Shown one piece after another: positions 51,236-64,000 of a stretch of DNA of 64,000 nt (within the stretch, counting starts at the first letter, position 1; every line of letters begins with the position of its first letter). The DNA is taken from positions 3,164,366 through 3,228,365 of the forward strand of contig VYZB01000030.1 of assembly GCA_013397455.1 (NCBI GenBank). The letters run 5' to 3'. Made by a program: the position numbers and the translations under genes. Source of the stretch: Crotophaga sulcirostris. Its lineage: Eukaryota > Chordata > Aves > Cuculiformes > Crotophagidae. The notes under the pieces were generated by a model. It did not search any database and was not told where the DNA came from. It saw only the letters and a list, made by a program, of their open reading frames with translations.

Positions 51236-52939
51236 CTTATGACACCAGGTTATATTACTGTTTACCTTTAAGCAATTCCTGAAAATAACATTGTGTGAGG
51301 CAGAGTTACTCTTAAGTGGTTTTATTGAAATCTTCAAAGAGTAAAGACTTGGCTCAGTACTGGAAAAGAAAGAAATTCATGCTTAGCTTGAGGGGGAAAA
51401 AAATCATAATTTTGGATTTAAATTAATCATTCAAAAGCAAAAAACACCTGTAGTTTATGTTCTTATGAACTTTAGATGCCTGACCATTTTACATTAATGT
51501 GCCTCACTTCTGTGAAGAACTTAAATCTTTTTTGCACTTTGAATCACTCCAGTTAAGTTTTTTTTCAGGTTTGAGTTCAGAGAAAATCCCCTGAACATCT
51601 AAACAAAACCCACTTTTCTGACAAGTGGCCTCGTACTTCAGAATGATTTTTTTTTTAATATGTATATCATGCTTAATACTAATACAAAATCACTAATGGC
51701 TAAATCCCACTTACTTCCAATTAAACACAATCTCTCCATCTATCATAGCTACTTTTGAAAATATACAGATATCCAAAAATGCAGATCAGTACCTGGTTGC
51801 ATTTTCAAAAGTACATGAACAATAACTCATCTTGGGAGGCTGGGAGAACACTGTTTTCATTTTCTGAACCCACAGAAATGCAATATTTAGTAACAGCATG
51901 TGACAATTTGCTTGGCAGTATTTCCAGAAACTGCAAACATGCCCATACCCTACCTGTCGTGTCACACGATGTACACAGCCCTCCATCCTCAAGAGGGGAA
52001 AAAAGACCTCAGACAGAGAGAACTAAGGATTAATTCTGTGCCCTGTGGAGGCAGCAAGGATTTTGCCACAGAATTACTTGTAACAGAACCATTTATAGGG
52101 TTAACTGCAAGAGAAAGGATAAAAGCTGATAAAAAGAAAGGTGAGATAAAATAAAAACCAAAGCATTGATGCAACAGTAACCATAATACTATCGGGGTAA
52201 TTTGTGACCTAAATGGGAAACAGAGGCAGAGCCATAAATTTTCAAAGAGCTGTATGAAACATTATGTGCAGCTTATTCAAGATGATGGGATTTGTGTCTC
52301 TAATTTGGCCTGAAGTGCATAGAACATCCCATCCTTAAATATTTCTGCAAGTACATTTTTCAAGTTCTGAGAAGGGGAAGAGCAGCAGTACTGACTATGT
52401 GGCCTGGGGTGAAATAAGCCATTCATCAATAAATATAGCAGCAGCAGGAAAAAGGATAAAGTTAGACAGAACAGGCCAGAACTTCCAAGTAAAAAGACAG
52501 AAAAAGGCAGAACAGGTGATGGTAAGGATACAGAGCTAACTCCAGACAATCTGAATGATAAACAGGGGGGAGTTTCAAACTTTAAAAAAGGAAAGTGCCA
52601 TTCAACAGCAGTGACACACTAACATACACTTCCAGGATAGATGGACTCAGGGATCAAGTGAGGCTCAATGAGCAGCTGCATTTGTGTATTACTGACAAAA
52701 CAGACAGATAAGAGATGACAAATGAATATTACGGTCAAATATTATGACCAAATACCAACAGGGATGGACAGATGACTGGTTCCCAAAATAGGACTGTATC
52801 ATTCTGGAGAAGAAATGGACGTGCTGTGGGAACTTCAACTCAAACAGTCACAGATGCTGTCTTATTCTAAAAAATGATACAAAACCCTAAATTCTAAAAA
52901 AAACCAAGAAATTACCTTCCAAACATTTCAGAAATTAAG
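51236..52939 (-). other. Cluster of five very short splice-flanked open segments
   Basis: Minus-strand segments 52916-52939, 52628-52691, 51954-51987, 51715-51751 and 51236-51278 each lie between a usable acceptor and donor. They can be joined in a consistent phase without a stop, ending in phase 0 as 45099-45175 requires. They measure 24, 64, 34, 37 and 43 bp. Real vertebrate exons are usually more than twice this size, so chance is the likelier explanation. No family is recognised in any of them. Confidence 0.1.
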
Positions 52940-55449
52940 CTGGAGAAACAAACAGATATTAACATTCCTGGTTAGAGACAGACTCACATCAGATGAGAGG
53001 AGTAATGAATACAGAGAAGCTCATTTTCCTAGAGCCATGTCCCAACTAAAGACAAACACATCACACTTACTTCAGGGACCTGTTTGATGCAGCAAGGAAA
53101 ACAAGCCAACCCCTACTTTTCGGAAGAAAGTAAAATTCTAATGACAAACATGGAGTCCAACTCTTCTAGTCTTCCATGTCCTGCAAACAAACCTCAACAC
53201 ATGGGCTTCTAAAACTTTCAGCCCTGAGGCACTCCTGTAGTTTTTCTGCAATGCTCATCAAACCAGCAGAAGACTTAACAGAAGAAAGTGAGAAATGCCC
53301 CATCCAATGGAAAGCAGTAGGAGCTGAGGACAGTCAGCCTGCAACTCATTAACATGGCAGGAGTGAGAAAAAAGGGGATTTTGAACCACTCCCAGTTGGT
53401 GAAAATAGCATCCAGAAACCACCGTCTCCTAAGGTTTGGGTTCAGTGCAGATTTCAATAAATGGTACGTAGCTTTCTGAGCGGCTAAGACGTGTCTGTTA
53501 TCTTCTGTGTGAAGTATAGAGGCAGGCAAAACCTTTTAACTGGCACAGCTGGAGTTTAGCAGTGGGTGATCGGGCTACACACTTAGAGAAGGAGAAAGGG
53601 GAAAACTAAAGGCAACAGCAAACCACTTAGAACAAACAATGCTGACAGTAAGAAAGCTAACTTACCAACAGAAAGAAAAGCTGAACTCCAGAGAGAGATT
53701 GATTTTCACCTGCCTGCCTTGAAAAGCAGTCATGCAGCTGTAGTATAGTAGCTCTCTGAACGGAAAAGAAGCACCAAAATGGGTACCAATGAGTAAAAAA
53801 AGGAACTAGGGAAACTCGTATGTTCGACTTTTGTTGACAAAAGAGGTCAGACAAAGTTTAATAACCTGCTGGAGAAATGGCCTCATCAAATCAGCTTCAA
53901 ATGGCTTAAGAAAGCAAATGTTCTCACAAACATCATGAGATTGTTATTATTTTATTTCTTTTTATCTAGACAATTGGCTGAAGAGGCAAAAGTAAATCCA
54001 TCAGCATAATGCTTAGTTTTAACAGGTATATGAATTTACTGTAAAGATAATAAGGCTTGGAAGACAAGATAGATGCCATCTTTGATTGGAGTTGATGAAA
54101 TCAAAGCAAGATGTTTGCAACTACTAAATGTACCAGACAGTTCAAAGGAAAATTAAATGTATGTTCAGTAAGAGAACACTGAAGGATCACAACAGAGAGG
54201 TCAGAGAATTAACTTCTGTTGCTGAGGATGTTTGAGGTGGGGCCCCATACTCAAATACAGCTACTTCTTCCTGGGCATCAGCTGGAATCATTGCCCTACT
54301 TGCTGACAGCAAAGACTGAGTTTGGGCAACTAACACATAAGTTCCCCCCAAAATCCTCTAGGCACTGAACCTCTGGGTGATTCCAAAAATGAAGGGTCAT
54401 CCATCCTTTTATATACAAAGCAGAAGGATGGGGTTATTTTTAGGACACTGTAAGGAACACTGACAAGGAAGAAGGGGAGATCATGGGGGAAAAGTTATAT
54501 GTTGTTATATGTAACTTTGATGTCAAAACAGAGACTTACATTTCTATCACCATTTGAGAGAATATGCAAACAAAGGGGTTTTACAACATACTGTACCTTC
54601 CAATGCTCTCTTTAATTGTTTTAATTCTAGTGCAGAAAATTCCACAGGCTTTGATGGAGGACAGGTTCACCTCTCAGATTACTATAAAGAGAAAAAGAAA
54701 AAAAAAGCCCCTGTTTCAAACACCCTATAATCTAAGGAAGAAGACAAACAGGCAAACAACAGGAGCAGAAACAGATGCACTAGGCAGAAAAATTTCCCTA
54801 GAGTAATGCAGCAGGTTGCATGTCTCCCCTTCCAGGGATAAAGCCTAAGGAGACCTAAATTCCAACTCAAGAAACTGCCACTTCCACTAGATCAAACAAA
54901 TAGTCTTGACATGCTCTGTATTATTCATAGTCAGATTAGAAATTCTGGGGAAAGACATGTATCTCATTTGTCTGTGGGGCCCCTTGGAGACTTGGGTGCT
55001 GACTGGAGAATATCCCTGCACAGAGCACTCAGCACTGGCACATACACTGGCAGGGTAAATCAGGTGGAAAAGCAAATGACACCAAGTGAAAGGACCCCAC
55101 TTGAATGTGCTTTGTCAGGTTAAGGCTCAGATGTGAATTCATGCAGTTCTGAGACAGGAGTGCAAACATCTGTTAGACACAACAGGCTCAACTCACTGAC
55201 AGGAGGCAGCTTCTTTCAACTGTTCCAACAGTGCAAAACGGTTTTCAGACAAGCTTCAGCTCTTCTAGGAGAATTCCCCAAGGGTGGAGAAACCATAGCC
55301 TGATGTGTCATGGTATTAGATCAGCAACTCGCTCATCCTTGTCTGGTTATTGGTGCAGGAGGTTATGGCAAATCCCAACACTTCAGTGCTTGAACAATAT
55401 CTCAAACAGCTAGAAATACATTAGAGTAGCTTTTAACCAGCTCTATTTT

Positions 55450-55503
55450 TATATACCATTATTTATATACCATATACCATTTATATATCATCCTCATATA
55501 CCA
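55450..55503. repeat. Degenerate TATATACCAT repeat
   Basis: Four copies of a TATATACCA-type 10-mer with variable spacing, the last diverged into TCATATACCA. Confidence 0.7.
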
Positions 55504-55923
55504 GGATGAGACTGTATTTATTTGAGTATAAAATAGCTTACAGTAATTTTTTTCCTTTTAAACTTGTACGTGCTAGGGAATCTGTACTGGAGATAGAACA
55601 GATACCAAAGAAGTACAGTGCAGGCCTGTTCTTTAGCCAGCATGCACCTACTATTCACAGGAATTTGCGAACATTTTGAAGCTGGTGAAGGCTGTGTAAG
55701 TATTCTCAACATCTGGATATGTCAGAGTTTTAACATCACTGAGGTCTCAGCCACTGGGATTTTCACAAAGCAGCTGCAAAATTTTGCCTGGCTGCCCTCC
55801 AGCTACTGAAACTCTGAGGACTGTGTCTGGCAGGGCAGAAGACGCGATGTGTCTTCACAAAAATGTGTGGTAATTATGAGAAATCACTCACAAAGTAGCA
55901 ACATAAGAGAAACAGGGGGAGAC

Positions 55924-55947
55924 AGGACCGTATTTTAGGACCGTATG
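55924..55947. repeat. AGGACCGTAT direct repeat
   Basis: The 10-mer AGGACCGTAT occurs at 55924 and 55938, a 14-bp period. CpG-containing and identical. Confidence 0.7.
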
Positions 55948-58399
55948 AAGACATTCATCAGCATAAAGAATGGGTTTCAGTGTTAGTACAGACAAAAAAC
56001 AGTCAGATTATAGCAGGAAAAGAGTAATTTCAGCTGTTACTATGAACTTAGTAACAGCTCACAGGTTAGAACCATAGAGGATGGGTGAACAGCTTTTGAT
56101 ATCAATCATTGCACACGACTCTCCGAATGAAGAGTTTCTTACCTCATGTGTTCCGCTTTTTGAGATATCTGCCAATAAATTGTAGCAAACATTTTCATAA
56201 TCCATCTTGCTTTTAAGCACAAAAAAGGCTAAAATTAAAAGCAGAGAATACAGAAACAGTCATTCTTACTCTAAATTTTACCTGCCAAATCTGTGTCTAA
56301 AGCTATGTCCACCAACATCTGTTTGATCTTTGGCATTAAAAATGCTTCTACAATTTTAATTACTAACATTTGAAAAATCAGTGACAGAGAACCAGACACT
56401 TTAATTTACCCATGAGTGCATGTTATGGGCAACAACATGAAGTAATTTCTTTCAAGTTTAATCCTAGGGCAAACGTTTATATAAAAAAGGACAAACGCTA
56501 CAAATCTTAAATTACTAATATTTACTAGTGAGGCAATAAAATTTTAAAATGGTTAAAAAAATAGGTTGAAAAATATCTTGACTACTACTACTCAAAACAT
56601 TTTTTCAAAGACACACAAACTCAATTATAACTTGCAATAAAAAAAACATTGGCTGAACAAGTACACAAGTAAAGTATATAAGAGTTAAATTACCTTATCA
56701 GGCATGCTCTAAAACTAAAACATGAAGGTGGTATCTAGCTTCATCAGAGAGGGAAATCTAGAAAACTGCTGCCCACATGGCACCACTTGCCCTGGCACAG
56801 ACAGTGCTCTCAGCTGTGGCACAACTGCTCACGTCATGGTTGAAGGTGAACTTCTAAGAGAGACAAACACCATGGGACAGCAAAAGCACTTTTCAGTGCC
56901 AGCCTGTGAGAGAGTGTATTTTTGAATCTGTAGGCAATAGAACATGCCACTAGGATTGGCAGTTAAACAAAATTAAGTTGTCGCTATCCTGTGGTATTTG
57001 CTTTATAAATCATTAATAGTGACCAGCATACTTAGTTTTGCATACTTAGTTCCATTTAATTCTATGTTCCTGTACCTGTTTTTACTATTAGTAATTACAA
57101 CCCTGAGCATATTCTTGCCAGGGTAAGGTTTTTGTCTTATTGCTCCTCTCCTTTTGGCCAGAGAATGTTGTAGTGAACTCGTAACACTTGGTCGGTGCTC
57201 TTATGGACTTTCTTGGGGCACCTCCCCATTGTCAGCAGGTTCCTGGAGAGCAGACCAGATCTACTCTGAGTCTACTTAGCCTGAGTAGACTTCCTCACAA
57301 GCCATGGAAGGAAAAGGCAAAGCAGGACAGTGAGGAGAAACAGTGCCATTTGCAACAGAAGCAGCAGAAGAAAACTTGACAAGATGAACTGCTATCCCTT
57401 TATTGGGGAGGAAAATGCCCTAGAAAACAAGCAAACCAATTTCTTCTTAAATGAGCCTTGGCAAATGTGCAACATGAGATGTGGTTCAGAAACATAGAGC
57501 ATCTGATAGGCAAGCATTTAAGTCACCAGGGCCTATTGATTTCTCGCTAGAGCCCCAGTTCTACAGGTATAATGGAACTGTAGCAACCAATATTTCCTCA
57601 AAAGACTGATGCTAAAAAATAGACCCTTTTATGAAGGATCTGGACTTGGCCAACCCCTGCAACACCTGGCACGCCTGAAATACTTAATGTTTATTTTTTG
57701 GTTGTTTTTTCTCCAACAAGGTGCAATGCAAGCATTTTCTAAGCATTTCTAACGTGTGCTATTTCCAAGAGCCCCTGTGTTTCAATGAAAATACAAAATA
57801 GCTTAAAATAAAGCAGAAAAATAATTTCCAATGCCATTTGAAAATTGTTCTGATTCTTGCTATTTACTGCAACAGTTAGGACAGATATTCCAATTGTCTG
57901 TGGGAAGATTTTTTTTGTGCATATGTTTTATTTCATAATGAAGTTTTAGATTTTGAGGTGTTGGCTTGTTTTTAAACAATCTTTGCCTTAAAAAGCTGAT
58001 CTGGCGGGTTCCCTATGCCAAAAAGGTACTATACAGAGTGGAACTAAATCTATTACTCATGTGGTACCACTGCAGTTTAATCATACTGAAGGATGCAGAC
58101 GAGAAATGTCACAACAATCCTTGGAGTCAGTTTATCAAAGTACCATTTCATCTAACATACATTAAACATCAGCTTCTGAATGTAACTTCATGCTAATTTC
58201 AACTTAATTGGAATCACAATGCAAATGCCAGCTCCTCTACCTTGCTACAGGCCTTCTAGCTGCAAAATTAAAACTGCAGATAATTATGTTTGATTAATCA
58301 ACGACACCACATGTGAAGAAGAAATACGAGCAGGTCCTACCCTGCCCAGAGCTCTACATAAGGTAACTCCCTCCTGAAGATAACAAGGGCCATAATTAC

Positions 58400-58567
58400 C
58401 TGGCAAATGATGAAACTTGGCTCAATGGACCATCCTTCCAAATTTTTACATATAACTTTGTAGACAGCTTCCAGGTAACTGGAATCAGGATTAAAGCAGA
58501 CTGGAGCATCTTCATCTGACGTAGTCACATTCCAATATTCTTTGGATTTTTCTGATTTAACATGAGG
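58400..58567 (-). CDS. Candidate coding exon of an unrecognised protein (168 bp)
   Basis: On the minus strand an AG (GTGCTGTACCAG) precedes the segment, and the donor CCAG/GTAATTATGG follows it. The open frame is exactly 56 codons with phase 0 at both ends, as in many cassette exons. It begins PHVKSEKSKEYWNVTTSDED and ends with EGWSIEPSFIICQ. A stop lies five codons upstream in the same frame, so the exon cannot extend much further 5'. Purines occupy the first codon position in 33 of 56 codons, as in real coding DNA. Weaknesses: the acceptor has a poor pyrimidine tract, and I recognise no domain. If real, it belongs to a gene transcribed right to left with large introns. Confidence 0.3.
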
Positions 58568-61500
58568 CTGGTACAGCACATGAATGTCAATTCACACAAC
58601 TGGAATTCAAAGGAAAATATTCTAAAATACTCTGGTAGTATTAAAAAATGAACACTCATTCGTAATTCATTTAAGTAAGTATTAGTTTAAAAATAAAAAT
58701 ATTTAACATCTCAATCTAATTACAAAACTAATGAATGAAATGTATGAAGCATGTTTGGAATTTCTCTAGGTTTTATAAGATATTTTTTAGACTCTACATG
58801 AACCCTCTCATCCAGGAAAGCTGAAAATATTGCACACAACATGAGAATAGCATTTTAAAAGTGGCTGAAAAATCAGAGTAAAATGTTTAATCTTAGAAAA
58901 AAATAACATTAACCTAAACTGGATCATTCTTGTTTCCTTGGCCTGTACTGATGTATGAATACTGCGAACTGTCCTGTAGACACAGTGAACTGCAACAACA
59001 ACAGAGCAGACCCCCTCTACTCACCCCAGCTGACTAAAACCTCCTGAAAGAGAAAATTCAAACAATCCCCAGGGATTTCCAAGCACAGTTTCAAAATCTT
59101 CTGTGATCAGACCTTTTGTCAGGTGGCGGTGGCAATCTGTGATTTTAATGCCTGAGAGTTATTGTAAGTCATTACATTTGTGAACTAGTAGAAATGCTTA
59201 TTTATGACCAACTCGAAATCAGCAAAAAATCTTAAGGATTTACACTGAGTGCTCTCTTACAGAATAGGAATGGAAAAATAAAATTAAGTACATTTAATGG
59301 TGCATTAGTAACTATGATCCACTGGTTAATCCGTTATAACACAGTCATATGCACTTGCCACTGCTTTCCAGTATACTTGCCAAAGAAACAAAGTGTTAAT
59401 AACAGGCTATTTCACTCTTACCTCTGCTTTAAACCATTGCTAGAAGGCAGAAGTAATCCAATTTTTTTTTCTATTCATGATTTATAAAATCTGCAAATTA
59501 TTAGAGTGCAAATTAACAAGTTTCTACTATGCCTAGTTTATGTATATTTAAATCCCACTTTATTAGCTCTTAATTAAATACATATAAGGAACCCTAGTTT
59601 GAAACACTACCACACTCTCTCTAATCCCTTCATTAATTTCTCTTCACAGTCTTTTTCTGATTTCCCATTTCAAATTGTTTCCTTTGTAAGCATTTTAAAA
59701 CTAGCTTTTACTATTCCTACTTAAAACTAGTAAAGGGCCAGCACTCTAAGATATTCATTTATCCTAATAGAGCTCCTTCTTTGCAAATATTTTTTTTAAG
59801 CATACAAAGCCCATGATGAAAGATACACAGAGCTTGTTATAAACCATTAAAGAAACCTACATCAGAAGCAGAAAAGAGCTCAGATATGAAGGAAGTTGAT
59901 GTGTTGTTCGGTTGGTTGGGTTTTTTTCCTGATTTGGTTTGGAGAAGGAAATTACTTCCTTAACTATAAAAATAATTGTCAAATCAGTCCTTAACTACAG
60001 ATATAATTTAGTTCAAATTCAATGGATACCTTTGGCTGAAGAAAAACAATGAAGAGAAGGGTTCAGAAATGTCATCATCATTATTTCTGAAACATCTGCA
60101 TTCTTTCAGGCTAGACTGACAAATTAACGTTGGTGTGCCTGGTACAACAGGAGGCCTTCCTACACACTGCCTTGATAGCCTCGACACCGCAAGGGTATCT
60201 CTAAGCAGGGATCTACTGAGTGTCAGGATGCTCTTCCCACCATTTCTCCTCTTGCTGATGATTTACTTGGCATGACAACACTTTAATTTCTTCACTGGGC
60301 CAGAGACAGAGGAAGGCAATGGACACATAATTTTTTGACTTCAGCCCTAACTGTCCCTTCAGATCTGCCAGTGGAACTGCTTATATACGTAACCTCCTAA
60401 ATAATTTAAATAACATGTTTTTTTCCAATCTGTTCACTTTGTCAGAAATGGATTGAGGAGCAGTTGCATGAGGAGCTCCTCCAGCAGCCCTAAAAGGAGA
60501 ATAAGGTCTAGGCAGGGAAAGGGAACAAGCAACTGGAAGCAATAACATTTTCAACCAGCAGAGCTACAACTGCAGGAGGATGGATGTTCAAGGAACCTCC
60601 AGCTTAGGTACCACCGCACAGATCAGCAGCTAAGGGATTGCCCTCAGAGAGACATATTCTATTTGCAGGTCACTTCCTAATGAATGGATACTTTATTTTC
60701 TGAAACAGCAATGGTCCTTTGGAAAATCTGTACATCACAACTACTTTTTTTCTTGCACTTCATGGAATTGCTTTTTTTAAGCTGCAGAAAATAAGTTATA
60801 TCATGAATTAAAGCATTCTTCTATTCCTAAATTATCTATAAGCAGACTGATTTTTATAAACTCATGGATTATTCATGCATAAAAATCCTGTATTCAAATA
60901 TGTTATTGCCTACAGTCTGTTTGTTTACTACATGCTGCTCTTACAGCTTCAACTATTTATGTGATACACAATTGTAAATCACATGGTATTGTTTCTGAAC
61001 CAGAGCTGGATGAATGAAAATGTTATAAAGGAGTAGAAAAATGAGAGATTTTACAATGAAGATGAAGCATTTTCAGAACCCACCTTTCAGAGAAACTACA
61101 TACATAAAATCTCATATACGCAAATATAACTCAAGAGAAAGACTAAGGTAGGGCAAGAAATCCTCAATCATTCTGACAGCACAATATTCAAATTTTTACA
61201 GTATTCTTCTAGGTTAAACTATTTTGCTTCTTTCTAGCAGAGAACACATATGCTGAAGCAAGCATAGTAAAACCTAGGTCCCTAGAGCTCAAATTTAAAC
61301 CCTTTACAAACAACAAAAATAAAATGGAGACAGAAAAATGGGAAAATCGCAATCTGTTCTTGGTTTGCTGAAGCTTCTGTTCAATTCATTTACTGGAGTG
61401 AATCTTCTGCACTACGCCATTAATGAGAACAGATACAAAAAAGCTTTCAAACTTAAACAAAGAAATGGCTGCTACTTTAGGGTATTTTCAAGCATTTTCC

Positions 61501-64000
61501 AGAGATTAACATATGAGGCAGATGCTATAATACCAGCACACAGTACTTTAATTTAGTTCAGTATCTCTGCAGGCAGTGGTTTCTCTATTACAGCGAGTTC
61601 CCAGAACACAAGAGAGTGTTATTGCAGGGCACTTTTAGATTAAAATCCCCAAATAAGCTGTTAGACTTTACACATATCAATCTTTTGTAAGTACAATGAG
61701 GCAGATTTAATTGGTTTTACTTTCATTTTATAACAAATGTTATCATCTATTATATAAGAAAGCTATTTAAAAAAAAAAGACCCATGAAAAGAATTAGAAA
61801 GCAATTCCATAAGCAATAAAATAGGGTCAGGGAGTTATTTTGGAGGAATGTCAGCAAGTGCATAGCTAAGGTTGTTTTCTCAATGCCAAATAATCATCTT
61901 TGGAAGCTGAAATAATAAACTTAAATAGTTTCAAATTAAGGCTTGGAAGAAATTAGGGAGTTATTGAAGAAGCAGAGGAAATGGGAAAAATCACCCTTAA
62001 AATGAGCCCATATAACAAATACTGACGTAATCATGACGAATGTTTTATTTAAGCTAGGGAGGATGAATAGTGCCTGCCCATAAATTGGCTGGCCTAATTG
62101 GCAAAGCTCAGAATGGAAACTAACTTCATGGAAACTGAGGTATTTGAACCCTTGGTGCCAGTTAGAGCCCATCGAGCCTGAAAAATTACTTGTGAGCGGG
62201 TCTTCTGTTGGTTTTCTATGACCAGTTTTAGATGTGAATTTCTAGAGTTAGAAAGGATGTTTGACAACGTGGATGAGTGAACGTGGAGAACATTCAATTG
62301 TATTTACAGCTGTCTAACTGTTCAAGACTATTTTACACAGAGCTTTATCCTATTGTACTGTTAATGCCCCATACAGTCTGTATTTGTAACAATACCCACA
62401 CATCTATGGATAAAAATACTTCAGTTCAAAGCCTCAAGCACTCCAGCTAAGGAAGAAGGTTCATCACCTCTAAGTGACTTGTCCTTTTCCCCAGAGGGGC
62501 AAACAATACACAGGCACATACATATGTTAGAAGTATTTTAACCTTTTGATAGGCTTCATTGTCAGTTAAAACTGCTGAGAACATTTTCAAGTGGGAAGAT
62601 ATTAATCTGAAAACAAAAAAAAACCCAAAACCCTATGTTAGAAACAAAACCATATTAAAAAAAAAAGAATATACATTTCAACATCTTTCCACCAGGTTTT
62701 CAGGCTTTCCAAAAGGACTCCTGATCATGTCCAGAAAGTGCATGTGGATGACAGGACCTGAATATCTGAGCTTTTACCTCAGTAAAGAAGTTGCCATAAA
62801 ATTCTGTTTCACCTAATTGTAGGCTTCAGATCCAATGTGGAACAAATCAACATAGCTCTGTAACTTATTGGACAGATGACCTTCCAGAGACCTAATACAA
62901 CAATACAGTTTAAAGAGTGAAATTTTCTGCCCTCAGAAATCCATAAAAAATAAATTAAATTCGGAATGCTTCATTTCCCTGTGCCAATTCTGTATCTGAA
63001 ATTCTGACAATATATTTGTATTTTTCACCTTCTGAGTGCTAATCTAACTCTTGCTCTCTGGCCTCTGTTGCTGGCATGTTCCTCTCCCCAGACAAACAGG
63101 GAGCCTCCTCCTCCTCCTTCTTGCACAGCTTACAGAGATGTCTGTGCACACTCTTCCTCCCTCTTTGGCAGTGCTGCTGGCTCTAATTTCCACGGCAGGA
63201 AACTCACCTCACTAATAAATCAGAGCTCTGGAAGAGGTGACTCACCATCTTCCTGTAAGTGGTTAAAAAAAAATGGACTATGATCATTTCTGTGGTCTCT
63301 GCTGCTCCTGTCCTTAAGATCTACTCCCCCCAACGCTGTAGATTTTATCCTCTCCTTGAGTTATTTTCAGCTTTTATTACAAGATATTAAATCTTTTCTT
63401 CTTGCCTTTGTCATGTCATTTGATCCTGCTTTCCCCGTGTGCTGCATTCACTGGTCTTCTGTGTCACCAGAGTCTCTTCCTTTAGTGCTACCTGACCAGG
63501 GGTCACATTATGACATGACATGCCAGCCGGAATGTCCATGTCCATGTTCAGATGCCCAGAGATGGATGTTCCATGCAATAAAACCCAAACATCCCCAATA
63601 CATAACGGATTTTCTTCCAGCTCTTGGCAATAACATATATGCTTCCAAATATGAGTTATGCTAATGAAAAAATAGTTTTCAGATTTAAAATAGAAAGCAA
63701 CTTTTTCTTTTAATGCAACAAACCAGCAGATTTAACCAACTATCACGACTCTGTATTGACAATGCCGACTCCTGAGCTGCTTCACTGACTATTTCATGGC
63801 TCCAAATTGTCTCAGAGTAAAGCTCTGATACTTTATTACTATCTGCTAGTGCAGATACACCACACAAATCCCCCAGAAAACTAGCAGAGCTACCTCCAAG
63901 CACGAAGATCTGCACTGGTGGATTCCCATGCAGGGTGCGGTCTAAGCTTGCACCAAGTTGTGTACCGAAACATTAATGCACTTTCTCATGGTCAGACTCA
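58568..64000. other. Non-coding-looking DNA
   Basis: No supported gene. A short minus-strand segment at 58914-58989 sits between TTGTTGTTGCAG and GTTAATG, but its phase does not fit 58400-58567. The plus-strand open frame at 63356-63664 (102 codons) has no family signature. No repeat family is recognised. Confidence 0.5.

Larger units (their letters stand above)
52940..58399. other. Non-coding-looking DNA
   Basis: No supported gene. Repeats at 55450-55503 and 55924-55947 only. Confidence 0.5.

Noticed and set aside
58914..58989. 76-bp segment between a good acceptor and GTTAATG on the minus strand
   Set aside because: Two frames are open and neither phase joins to 58400-58567 without a stop. 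The donor is also weak.
1..64000. CRISPR arrays, tRNA or rRNA genes, bacterial operons, viral genomes, endogenous retroviruses
   Set aside because: No regularly spaced direct repeats, no conserved RNA sequence blocks, no compact head-to-tail genes, and no LTR or retroviral coding motifs were seen.

Overview
The window reads as nuclear DNA of a bird. It is AT-rich and CpG-poor, and every long forward-strand or reverse-strand reading frame I looked at is interrupted. It carries an antisense CR1 LINE tail (21826-21975) of the kind that is typical of avian genomes. A short run of Ns at 30952-30957 marks a draft-assembly gap. I see no bacterial, phage or organellar gene organisation, no CpG island, no rRNA or tRNA, and no complete protein-coding gene.

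Layout. 1-21825 is single-copy, non-coding-looking DNA with a few short tandem repeats, palindromes and a duplicated homeodomain-type motif. 21826-23087 is the only clearly mobile stretch: the CR1 3' end on the minus strand, followed about 0.6 kb later by a 485-bp internally deleted Tc1/mariner-type element. That element has matching terminal inverted repeats, TA at both ends, and in-frame pieces of the two ends of its transposase. 23088-58399 is again mostly unique sequence, with a 16-bp minisatellite, a 30-bp tandem duplication, a 31-bp imperfect duplication, simple repeats and the assembly gap. 58400-64000 contains the best candidate coding exon: minus strand, 168 bp, phase 0 at both ends, flanked by AG and GT.

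Genes. The simplest reading is intronic or intergenic DNA. Several other minus-strand segments (near 52.9-51.2 kb, 45.1 kb, 41.2 kb, 35.3 kb, 19.7-19.0 kb, 11.3 kb, 9.0 kb and 7.7 kb) are open, bounded by good splice signals, and in part phase-compatible with one another. They may be exons of one large-intron gene running right to left. However, decoy exons are common in DNA like this, most of the segments are very short, and I recognise none of the peptides. I therefore report them at low confidence and give the tests that would settle the matter. Only two transposon copies are recognisable in 64 kb, which suggests sparse recent insertion.
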